A DNA stretch of 64,000 nt, taken from CAZKJL01 sp964553135 (lineage in GTDB: Bacteria > Patescibacteriota > Gracilibacteria > Peribacterales > Peribacteraceae). The position numbers and the translations under genes were made by a program. Shown here piece after piece: positions 52,159 through 59,994 of this stretch; within the stretch, counting starts at the first letter, position 1, and each line of letters starts with the position of its first letter. The notes under the pieces are model-generated. The model did not search any database. It saw nothing but the letters and a program-made list of their open reading frames with translations, and was not told where the DNA came from. Location of the stretch: NCBI GenBank assembly GCA_964553135.1, contig CAZKJL010000002.1, forward strand, positions 62,001-126,000, given 5' to 3'.

Positions 52159-52524
52159 TTAGAGCACGTGCTTCAACACCCAGTTCACGGTGCCGATCAT
52201 CGTGCTGATGATGACCCAGCCCAAGATGCCGCCGGTGAGCACGAGCATGAGGAGATTCGGGTCCATGAGGAGCGTCACGCGGTACGTGATCCACAGGAAT
52301 ACGATGTTCACGAGAATCGTCGTGAAGAGCGTGAAGAGAATGTGTAGCGGGAACGTGATGAGGTTCAGAATCGGGCGCACCAAGAAGTTGAGCAGCGTGA
52401 TGATGATGCCGAGTACGATGTACGCCGGGATGCCGCCGAACACGGCGATGTACGTCGGAAAAAGATTATCGAGCACGTACACGAGCAAGATATTCGCCGC
52501 GAATTTCAGGAGGATCTTCATCAA
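52159..52524 (-). CDS. Four-helix membrane protein (YvlD/phage-holin IV family)
   Basis: 121 residues, four hydrophobic helices. NFLVRPILNLITFPLHILFT matches the family signature of a V-R-P-I-L-x-L-x-x-x-P turn in the second helix. Despite the holin name in databases, these are common chromosomal membrane proteins of unknown function. Followed upstream by ileS on the same strand (18-base gap), so probably co-transcribed. Confidence 0.82.
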   Translation of the reverse strand: MMKILLKFAANILLVYVLDNLFPTYIAVFGGIPAYIVLGIIITLLNFLVRPILNLITFPLHILFTLFTTILVNIVFLWITYRVTLLMDPNLLMLVLTGGILGWVIISTMIGTVNWVLKHVL

Positions 52525-52542
52525 CCATCCACTCTACTCTCT

Positions 52543-55500
52543 TTAGGCCTTCTTCTCGAATGCGATGCCGACGGAGATTCCGTCGATATCCACGGTCTCA
52601 GACTTGGCTTTGGTTTCGCCGAGCGCCGAGCGAGTTTCTTCCAGGATCAGCGCTTGGTGTGCGGCGAGAATCTTCTCGGCGCCTGCGAGCTTGAGAACGA
52701 TGTTGTCGGTGAACTCGAGTCCGGCGTCTTTGCGCAGTTGCTGGATGGCGTGGATGAGTTCGCGGGCCTGGCCCTCGAGCGTGAGTTCTGCGGAGATTGC
52801 GGTATCCAAACTCACGACGATGCCGTGGTCGGCGGCGACCGTTTGGCCTTCTTTGCCTTGGTACACGATTTTGGCTTCCTCTGGCGTAAATTCCTCACCC
52901 ATGATGACGATTTTGCCGTCTTTTTCCGTGAACTCTCCGGCTTTGCCGGCCTTGATGACCTGTTGCACTTTTCCACCCAAACGCGGACCGACTTTGCGTG
53001 CGTCCACCGAGACGATCGCGGTGGCGAGCGACTTGGCATCCAGAACATCGATGACTTGTTTCACGTTGAGTTCCTCGGTGATGAGTTCTTTGACGATGCC
53101 GGAGACATGCGAGGGCGGAAGCGCGACCGTCACGGATGGCAGCGGCTGACGCACGCGGATCTTGGCGCCGCTGCGGAGCGAGAGTCCGAGGTTTACCACC
53201 GTGCGCGTGTTATCCATGAGTTCGATGGTCTTTTTGTCCGCATCGCTCAAGTCCGCGGTCTTGGGCCAATCGCTGAAGTGAATGCTGTCGTGGTCTTGGC
53301 CGACCAAGTTCAAGTAGATCGCCTCGGTGATGAACGGACAGAACGGTGCGAGGAGTTGGCAGTTGCAGACGAGAACGCGGAATAGCGTGTCGAACGCTTC
53401 CTTCGTTCCTTCATCCTTACCTGCCAAACGGCGACGGCTGAGGCGGATGTACCAGTTCGTGAGGTCATCGATGCATGCGGCGAGTTCGGCGCACGTTGCG
53501 GACAAATCGTAGTGCTCCAGTTCCTCCGTCATGCGGTTTACGAGGAGCTGCGTCTTGGCGACGATCCAGCGGTCCAGCTCGTGCTTGGATTGCGCATTCT
53601 TCAGCGAAAAGTCGATGGACGGTTCCCATTCGGCGGCGTTGGCGTACGTCACGAAGAGTCGGTACGCGTTCCACAGCGGCAGGAGCACGGAGCGCACGGT
53701 TTCGGAGACGAATTTCTCGGAGAAGCGCAGGTCCTCGGCGCGAACGGCGGGGGAGCTCATGAGCGCGAAGCGCACCGCATCGGCGCCGTGTTTTTCGGCG
53801 ACGGCGGTGGGTTCGGGGTAGTTCTTGAGACGCTTGCTCATCTTCTTGCCGTCCTCCGCGAGCACCGTGCCGTTCACGATGCAGTGCTTGAACGGCGGGC
53901 AATCGAACAGCGCCGACGAGAGCACCATGAGCGTGTAGAACCAGCCGCGCGTTTGGTCCACGCCTTCGGCGATGAATTCGGCTGGGAACCCCGGAGGAGC
54001 ATCGGCGTTCGATTCGAACGGGAAGTGTTCCTGCGCGTACGGCATCGATCCGCTTTCGAACCAGCAGTCCAGGACTTCGTCGATTCTTCGCATCTGTGGG
54101 ACGAGTGTGAATTCGATGGCGCTCGCGTTCTTGGGTTCGAACTTCGCGGCTTCGTCGTATGTCATTGTATTCGTCACGACAAGCATGGCCTTCAGGAATC
54201 CGCCGTGGGCCACCACGAGCACTTTCTTGCCCGCGTATTCCTTCAGGATCCAGTCGTGCGCGCGGCGAACGCGGGCCAGGAGCTGGTCGAACGATTCACC
54301 GTCCTTCGGAGTGTCTTTGAGGAACGAGATACCCACGTTCTTCGGCGCCTTCAGTTTGGCACGCACATCGTCCGCAAGCTGGCCGCTCCACTCACCGGTG
54401 TTGCGCTCGCGCAGCAGCTCGGAGGTGGCGCTTACCTCCATCTTCAATTCTTTGGCGATGATCTTGGCGGTTTCGTGCGCACGTTTGAGGTCCGATGACA
54501 CGATGACGTCGAAGGTCTGCTTGGCCAGATCTTTGGCCGTGGCCTTGGCCTGCTCTTTGCCCACTTTGTTGAGCACCATGTCGATGTTCGAGCCTTGCAC
54601 GAGTTTCTGCTTGTTGAAGTCCGTCTCACCGTGGCGGACCAAGGTCAATGCAACGGACTTTTCACTTTTCACTTTTAACTTTTCACTCGTCCATACGATG
54701 TGGTCCACCGTTTCTTTATGCAGATCCATCTGCGCCTTGGTCTCGTGGTCGTAGAAGAAGGTGCGTGAGCTTGCCACCTCGGGGTACGGCTGGTGCACGA
54801 TCTTGTGCGGGTCTTGGCCCGTGAACGCGTGCGTGAAGTTCATCACGAGGTCGGCGTGCGTCACGACCGCGATGGCTTGGCCTTTGTGCTTGGGCAAAAT
54901 TTCATCCAAGAATTCTCCGACGCGGAGCTCGATGGCGCTCCACGTTTCCATGCCGTGGAAGTGGTAGATGCTCTCCACCTGACCGGTCTCCATTTTGTGC
55001 GCGCGGCGCTCGCGGATGAAGGCGAGGTCATCGAAATCGATGTGCTTTCCTTCGTATTCGCCGAACGCCACTTCGCGCAGACGTTCATCCACGATGAGTG
55101 GCGCTCCCGTGGCTTTGGCCAGGGCTTCCGCGGTTTGCTTCGTGCGCGAAAGAGGGGAGTAATAGATGGCCGAAATCGGCATGGATTTCTTCGCGTTCTT
55201 CGCGACGTCGCTCGCGAGAGCGGCAGCCTGTTTTTCGCCCTGTGCGGTGAGGTTCGTGCCGGGCACGACGCCTTGGTACACCTTGTCTACATTGCCTTGG
55301 CTCTCCGCATGGCGGGCCACGACCAGCTTCGTGAATCGCTCGGGGCGCTGCGCCATGAGTTCATCGCGCGAGCCGATCACCGTGATTTCCCCCGTCGTCG
55401 CGTTGCGCCAAATAGGCAGCGGCGTTCCCCAGAAACGGTTGCGGGAGATGGCCCAGTCGCGCGCACCCTCCAGCCACTTTCCGAAGCGGCCGTCGCGGAT

Positions 55501-56811
55501 GTGCTCCGGGACCCACGCGGTTTTGGCGTTGGCGGCGAGCATCTTGGCTTTGATTTTTTCTACCGCCACGAACCACGAACTCGTGGCGTAGTTGAGGAGC
55601 GGAGAGTCGCAACGCCAGCAGTGCGGGTAGCTGTGCATGAAGGTCTCGGCCTTGAACAGTTTGCCGTGGTCCTTCAGCCACTTGGCCACCATCTTGTCGC
55701 CGCTCTGGTGGTCATCTTTCGGCTTCGCGGATTTCCCCGCGAAGTCCGTCACGACTTTCTTGAACGTGCCGTCGATGGCGACGTGCTGGAGCACGCCCAC
55801 TTTTTCGCGTTGTCCCACCTGGAAGTCGTCTTCGCCGTAGCCCGTGGCGATGTGTACGATGCCCGTACCGTCGGTGGTGGTGACGAAGTCACCCTCCACG
55901 ATGCGGAACGCTTTCTCCTTATATTGTTCCGCGAAGTACGGGAAGAGCGGCTTGTACGTTTTGCCGATGAGATCTTTGGCCGTGATTTCGCCCTTCACTT
56001 CGAATTCCTTTCCTTTAAAGACGGTCTCCACCAAGTCTTTGGCCATGATGAATGTTTTTTTGTCGCATGCGATCTTCACGTACACGGTCTCCGGATGCAC
56101 CGCGAGGAACAAGTTGCCCGGGAGCGTCCAACCGGTCGTGGTCCACGCGAGCACGAACGTGCCGGGCTCATCCGTAAGTTCGAACATCGCGGTGATGGAG
56201 TAATCCTGAATGTCTTTGTAACCCTGCGTCACTTCGAAGTTACTGAGCGGGGTTTGGCAGCGCGGACACACGTGCATCGGCTTGTGCCCTTCGTAGATGA
56301 GTCCCTGCGTATGGAGCTGCTTGAACACCCACCAAATGCTTTCCATGAACTCCGGGTCCATCGTTCGGTAGTCATGGTCCATGTCCACCCAGCGGCCCAT
56401 GCGTTCCACGGTGGTGCGCCACTCTTTCGTGTACCGCTGCACGGCGCCGCGGCACAGGTTGTTGAAATTGCCGATGCCCATGGCCTCGATGTCGGCTTTC
56501 GTCTTGAGGTTATGCTCTTTCTCGATGATGTTTTCGATGGGCAGTCCGTGACAGTCCCAACCGAAGCGGCGGCGCACGTACTTGCCGCGCATCGTCTGGT
56601 AGCGGGGGATGACGTCTTTGATGGTTCCGGCGAGCAGGTGTCCGTAGTGCGGGAGACCCGTGGCGAACGGCGGTCCATCGTAGAAGCTGAAGACCTCACC
56701 GTCTTTCCTGCGCTCCATGGAGCGCTTGAATGCATCTTCTTCACGCCAATATTTCAGGATCCCTTGCTCCAAATCGGGGAGCGACTGCGTGGGATCGACG
56801 GGGTCGAACAT
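52543..56811 (-). CDS. ileS: Isoleucyl-tRNA synthetase with two inserted histidine-phosphatase domains
   Basis: 1422 residues, about 350-480 longer than usual. Standard IleRS features are intact: HYGH (55-58), CWRCDSP, GTPLPIWRN (462-470), DEVLDCWFESGSMPYAQ (911-927), KMSKR (990-994) and the anticodon-binding domain. Two extra domains interrupt the core. The first (about 493-690) has VVARHAESQGN (Arg500-His501), YSPLSRTKQTAEAL, GEYEG and VVTHAD (His652). The second (about 718-905) has TLVRHGETDFN (Arg726-His727), SSDLKRAHETAK, GEWSG and VVAHGG (His869). The native DLHKETVDHIVW segment remains between them (696-707), so these are two separate insertions. Both look catalytically complete phosphatases. 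Confidence 0.93.
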   Translation of the reverse strand: MFDPVDPTQSLPDLEQGILKYWREEDAFKRSMERRKDGEVFSFYDGPPFATGLPHYGHLLAGTIKDVIPRYQTMRGKYVRRRFGWDCHGLPIENIIEKEHNLKTKADIEAMGIGNFNNLCRGAVQRYTKEWRTTVERMGRWVDMDHDYRTMDPEFMESIWWVFKQLHTQGLIYEGHKPMHVCPRCQTPLSNFEVTQGYKDIQDYSITAMFELTDEPGTFVLAWTTTGWTLPGNLFLAVHPETVYVKIACDKKTFIMAKDLVETVFKGKEFEVKGEITAKDLIGKTYKPLFPYFAEQYKEKAFRIVEGDFVTTTDGTGIVHIATGYGEDDFQVGQREKVGVLQHVAIDGTFKKVVTDFAGKSAKPKDDHQSGDKMVAKWLKDHGKLFKAETFMHSYPHCWRCDSPLLNYATSSWFVAVEKIKAKMLAANAKTAWVPEHIRDGRFGKWLEGARDWAISRNRFWGTPLPIWRNATTGEITVIGSRDELMAQRPERFTKLVVARHAESQGNVDKVYQGVVPGTNLTAQGEKQAAALASDVAKNAKKSMPISAIYYSPLSRTKQTAEALAKATGAPLIVDERLREVAFGEYEGKHIDFDDLAFIRERRAHKMETGQVESIYHFHGMETWSAIELRVGEFLDEILPKHKGQAIAVVTHADLVMNFTHAFTGQDPHKIVHQPYPEVASSRTFFYDHETKAQMDLHKETVDHIVWTSEKLKVKSEKSVALTLVRHGETDFNKQKLVQGSNIDMVLNKVGKEQAKATAKDLAKQTFDVIVSSDLKRAHETAKIIAKELKMEVSATSELLRERNTGEWSGQLADDVRAKLKAPKNVGISFLKDTPKDGESFDQLLARVRRAHDWILKEYAGKKVLVVAHGGFLKAMLVVTNTMTYDEAAKFEPKNASAIEFTLVPQMRRIDEVLDCWFESGSMPYAQEHFPFESNADAPPGFPAEFIAEGVDQTRGWFYTLMVLSSALFDCPPFKHCIVNGTVLAEDGKKMSKRLKNYPEPTAVAEKHGADAVRFALMSSPAVRAEDLRFSEKFVSETVRSVLLPLWNAYRLFVTYANAAEWEPSIDFSLKNAQSKHELDRWIVAKTQLLVNRMTEELEHYDLSATCAELAACIDDLTNWYIRLSRRRLAGKDEGTKEAFDTLFRVLVCNCQLLAPFCPFITEAIYLNLVGQDHDSIHFSDWPKTADLSDADKKTIELMDNTRTVVNLGLSLRSGAKIRVRQPLPSVTVALPPSHVSGIVKELITEELNVKQVIDVLDAKSLATAIVSVDARKVGPRLGGKVQQVIKAGKAGEFTEKDGKIVIMGEEFTPEEAKIVYQGKEGQTVAADHGIVVSLDTAISAELTLEGQARELIHAIQQLRKDAGLEFTDNIVLKLAGAEKILAAHQALILEETRSALGETKAKSETVDIDGISVGIAFEKKA

Positions 56812-56917
56812 GCGGAGAGTTTACTCGAAACGGCGCTTCCCAGGAACCGTCTTCGTTCCGACGGACGACGGCCCGTTCTTGACATATGGATGCCATTCTC
56901 GTACGGTCGTTTATCCT

Positions 56918-58378
56918 ATGCCCGAGAATCTTCGATCACTGTCGGATGACGACTTCAACGACTTTGCGCACCTCACCGAGCAGGAGTCGCACAGCATCGA
57001 CGGGCAGATCATGAAGATGATGCTCATCGAGCAGATGATTCGCGAGCGTTACGAAAAATCCAGCCGCGCCGTGGAGCTGGAACTGCGCAACGAAGGATTG
57101 GAGGGCGAAGAGTTCGTCCGTGCTCTCAACGAACGTCATCAGAAGATCCGCATCCATCGCATGGACTTGGGTGACGGCAGATTCAACCTCGTCGTGGAAA
57201 AGGGAGAGGGCGATGACGAAGATGTCATCGATCCTTCCGTGTATCGCGTCATGATTCCGGCTCACATCGATACCGTGAAAAGCGATGCCCGCACGGAACT
57301 GGAGCAAGACATGCGCAACATCGATCGATTGCGAGGTCTCGGCGTGTACGACATGGGGGCCGCCGTACTCAACAACATCGCTCTCGCCGTGGAGACCAAG
57401 GTGCCCAAGGGGATCAAGACGTACTTCGTGTTCACCGTCGATGAAGAAGAAGACTCTGATGGAGCCCGTCACCTCATGCGTCAGTGGGACGTGTGGCCGC
57501 ACATCGACTGCGTTCTGTCCTCGGAAATCGGCCCCGTACCGCCTCTGCCGGACGGCGATCCGCGTCCGCGCATCATCACCGCACGCACGGGCCGGGCCAA
57601 ATTCATCGGCAACGTCAGCATCGATCCGCGGTTCCAGGGTCACGGTGCCATGGACAATTTGCCCGATGCCGGCGATGCGCTCCGCAATCTCATGAACAGG
57701 TTGGAAAGTCGTTTCTTCAACGGCTACGAAGATCCGACGACCGGCGAAAAAGAATCCGGGCAAGCCCGCACCCATCCGCTCCTCGGCAGAGAATCGTTGA
57801 AATTCGGCGAATACGGTGCCAAAAAAACTCGCAGCGGCTACATGCTCACCGGCGAGGGTAAGTTCGATTTTTCCGTCAAAATGGTGCCGCCGAGCACCAT
57901 GCAGGAGTACGTCGGTCTCGTCCGCAGGTGGGCCAAAGGAATCGCCAAGCGTGACCGATGGCAGAGCTACGGCATTTCCTACAGCGTCACGCAAACGCCG
58001 AACCTCTCCTCGTACGCTCCGTATGAAATTCCGTCCGATCACGCCATCGTGACCATGGTCCGCCAAAAACTGGAAGCTCTCAGCGGTGCCACCGCCGAGA
58101 TCGTCGGAGCGCCCTCCGTCGCCGACGAGTGTGACTATGCGGAAGACATGTTGGCTCGCATGGTTCCCGAGGGTCCGGTTCCATCCGAAAGGATTCAGCA
58201 ATCGTTCGCGGGAACCGACAAGGGCGTGGTCACCATTCTCATCAACGGCGATCACGCGCATCACCCCGATGAGTGGGTCTCGAAAGACAGTATTATGAGA
58301 ACGAGAGAGGGTATCCGTCATCTGCTCGAAGACGAAGACGGGTTCCTAAAATTGCAGCGGCAAAAAGTGAAGAAGTAA
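56918..58378 (+). CDS. M20 family metallopeptidase
   Basis: 486 residues from ATG 56918 (MPENLRSLSDDDFNDFAHLT); the open frame before it lies antisense to ileS. Metal-binding and catalytic residues follow the M20 order: AHIDT (His116, Asp118), YDMGAA (Asp145), DEEEDSDG (Glu176-Glu177), SSEIG (Glu203) and a C-terminal His in GDHAHHPDEW. Substrates in the family include dipeptides, acetylornithine and succinyl-diaminopimelate; none is indicated here. The N-terminal helical region of about 90 residues is longer than in many family members. Confidence 0.87.
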   Translation: MPENLRSLSDDDFNDFAHLTEQESHSIDGQIMKMMLIEQMIRERYEKSSRAVELELRNEGLEGEEFVRALNERHQKIRIHRMDLGDGRFNLVVEKGEGDDEDVIDPSVYRVMIPAHIDTVKSDARTELEQDMRNIDRLRGLGVYDMGAAVLNNIALAVETKVPKGIKTYFVFTVDEEEDSDGARHLMRQWDVWPHIDCVLSSEIGPVPPLPDGDPRPRIITARTGRAKFIGNVSIDPRFQGHGAMDNLPDAGDALRNLMNRLESRFFNGYEDPTTGEKESGQARTHPLLGRESLKFGEYGAKKTRSGYMLTGEGKFDFSVKMVPPSTMQEYVGLVRRWAKGIAKRDRWQSYGISYSVTQTPNLSSYAPYEIPSDHAIVTMVRQKLEALSGATAEIVGAPSVADECDYAEDMLARMVPEGPVPSERIQQSFAGTDKGVVTILINGDHAHHPDEWVSKDSIMRTREGIRHLLEDEDGFLKLQRQKVKK

Positions 58379-58389
58379 GTAGAATAATC

Positions 58390-58417
58390 TTTACTTTTTA
58401 AGAAAGGACAGTATAAT
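58390..58417 (+). promoter_or_regulatory. Promoter of the 58431 gene
   Basis: TTTACT (58390-58395), 16 bases, consensus TATAAT (58412-58417), 13 bases before the ATG at 58431, so the leader is very short. Confidence 0.6.
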
Positions 58418-58430
58418 ATAGCATCCGACA

Positions 58431-58883
58431 ATGATTGAAGCACATCACAACACGGGCATTGCGCGCGTCGACAACCGTTCGGCGCGACCTCCGCTGTCTT
58501 TTCATAGCAGAGACCGTGGAGTCAACAGGCTCGACCAAGCGGCCATGGCGGCCCAGGCTGTGCAGAAATCCATTAACGCAGCATTCAATTATCTCATGGC
58601 AAACGTCGAGATGTACGTCACGATGTTTCTTCAGCAGCATAAGGCTGAAATTGAAGCGAAACTTCATATGCCGGAAGGTCGAGAAATCGATGTTGAAGGA
58701 ACGGCAAGGCTTCTCGTGGACTTTTATCATGAAGAAATCTACGGCTCCGCTCTTCGCGTCGTCCAAGATGGCGACGGTGAAGGCATCAATATTCAGTCCG
58801 TCGGTACGTATGCTTCGCCCATTCTGACGAAGATCTCCGACTCGCTGCTCGGATCGAGCGCAGACACCATTGAAGCAGCCTAA
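58431..58883 (+). CDS. Hypothetical soluble protein
   Basis: 150 residues, no signal peptide. Mostly helical after a polar N-terminus: MAAQAVQKSINAAFNYLMAN and YVTMFLQQHKAEIEAKLHMP are amphipathic. No family recognised. Has its own promoter with a near-leaderless start. Confidence 0.6.
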   Translation: MIEAHHNTGIARVDNRSARPPLSFHSRDRGVNRLDQAAMAAQAVQKSINAAFNYLMANVEMYVTMFLQQHKAEIEAKLHMPEGREIDVEGTARLLVDFYHEEIYGSALRVVQDGDGEGINIQSVGTYASPILTKISDSLLGSSADTIEAA

Positions 58884-58901
58884 ATAAGCTGTTTGAGGTA
58901 T

Positions 58902-58955
58902 GACAAGCAGGGTATACTTGTCGCACGTTGATTGTGACTTCTTTTCAGCTACAAT
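58902..58955 (+). promoter_or_regulatory. Promoter and inverted repeat before the 58966 gene
   Basis: TTGATT (58928-58933), 16 bases, TACAAT (58950-58955). Upstream lies GACAAG/CTTGTC with a 9-base centre (58902-58922), a possible operator. Confidence 0.5.
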
Positions 58956-58965
58956 CTGCGCCCCC

Positions 58966-59991
58966 ATGCCTGAAAAGCCCGATCCAACACCATTGTCGGC
59001 CAAGCAATTGCTTGCGGATGCCGTACGGCGTCTAGATGCGTCGTCCCTCAAGCCGAACGGTATTCAGGCCGCTATGCAGCAGGTTCGTCAGACACCGCGG
59101 CCGAGGCCCGGTTCCTTGGATGACATCTCGGTGGAATTCGTCCGTTCGCCCGAGAGGGGTGTCAATTTCGATACGCGTCACAATGCGATGCTTGTGACCC
59201 GCGAAGCCGTGGAGGCCTTGCTCTCGGGTGATCAGGAGCGCATCGGTGAACTCCGCACCAAGATCGAGACACGCGGAGGCTTCTTTCTTCGCTACCAAGG
59301 AGAAGGCAAAGAACGTCTGGAGCATGCCTACGCCGCAGACAATCCCGGTGAGGGCGGTTGGCTGATGGCTGAGACCAGCGCCCGTCCCATTCTCGACGGG
59401 ACGGGAGAAGAGGTTTCGGACAAAGTCTTGGGTGGTGACGGCCAATTCCTCATCTTGCCCGATCGCGACGATGCTTCCTCCGACGAGCTCCCGCTCCCCG
59501 ATGTTTTGCGCGGGGATGCTCTCATCGAAGGCGAGGCCGTGCTGCAGGAAATTCTCAGTGACCCGGCATGCGCCATGCTCATCGCCGATATCGCCACCGC
59601 CGAAGAGTACCGTCGGTACGGTTTTGCACGTGCCACGGAAGACGCCGCGTTCATGCGCGTTCTTTTGGATATCAACCACCATCGCCGCAAGACGGTAAAA
59701 TACGCACTCGCCGCCATGGCGAGCCTGAAGGGCGTTCAAGATGCGAATCACCAAAGCCTGTCCCCGGTCCACGAGCCCGGCATGCGCAACATGCCGAGTC
59801 TGCTCCTCCACGTTTCCAAGCCGGGCCGGGCGCCGGGCTTCATTTTGGGCAAGCAAAAGGGCCGCACCGTTCCCGTTGAATTGCCCGCGGGCGATCAGGG
59901 ACACCTGCTCTTCGATTGGTACGTGACTGCTCAGCCGCTTGCGAACGTGAGGCACCGCTCGGACATCGACATGCGCGATGAGCAGCGATGA
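58966..59991 (+). CDS. Hypothetical soluble protein
   Basis: 341 residues from ATG 58966 (MPEKPDPTPLSAKQLLADAV), chosen because it lies 11 bases after the -10 box; the frame is open from 58900. No signal peptide, membrane helix or known motif. Composition is balanced and acidic, with RDDASSDELPLPDVLRGDAL in the middle and paired helices around EEYRRYGFARATEDAAFMRV. It is convergent with the RelA/SpoT-membrane fusion gene (3-base gap). Confidence 0.6.
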   Translation: MPEKPDPTPLSAKQLLADAVRRLDASSLKPNGIQAAMQQVRQTPRPRPGSLDDISVEFVRSPERGVNFDTRHNAMLVTREAVEALLSGDQERIGELRTKIETRGGFFLRYQGEGKERLEHAYAADNPGEGGWLMAETSARPILDGTGEEVSDKVLGGDGQFLILPDRDDASSDELPLPDVLRGDALIEGEAVLQEILSDPACAMLIADIATAEEYRRYGFARATEDAAFMRVLLDINHHRRKTVKYALAAMASLKGVQDANHQSLSPVHEPGMRNMPSLLLHVSKPGRAPGFILGKQKGRTVPVELPAGDQGHLLFDWYVTAQPLANVRHRSDIDMRDEQR

Positions 59992-59994
59992 CCC

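Noticed and set aside
54793..56949. 718-residue open frame on the plus strand opposite ileS
   Set aside because: Antisense to IleRS; composition is His/Arg/Phe-rich and nonsensical.
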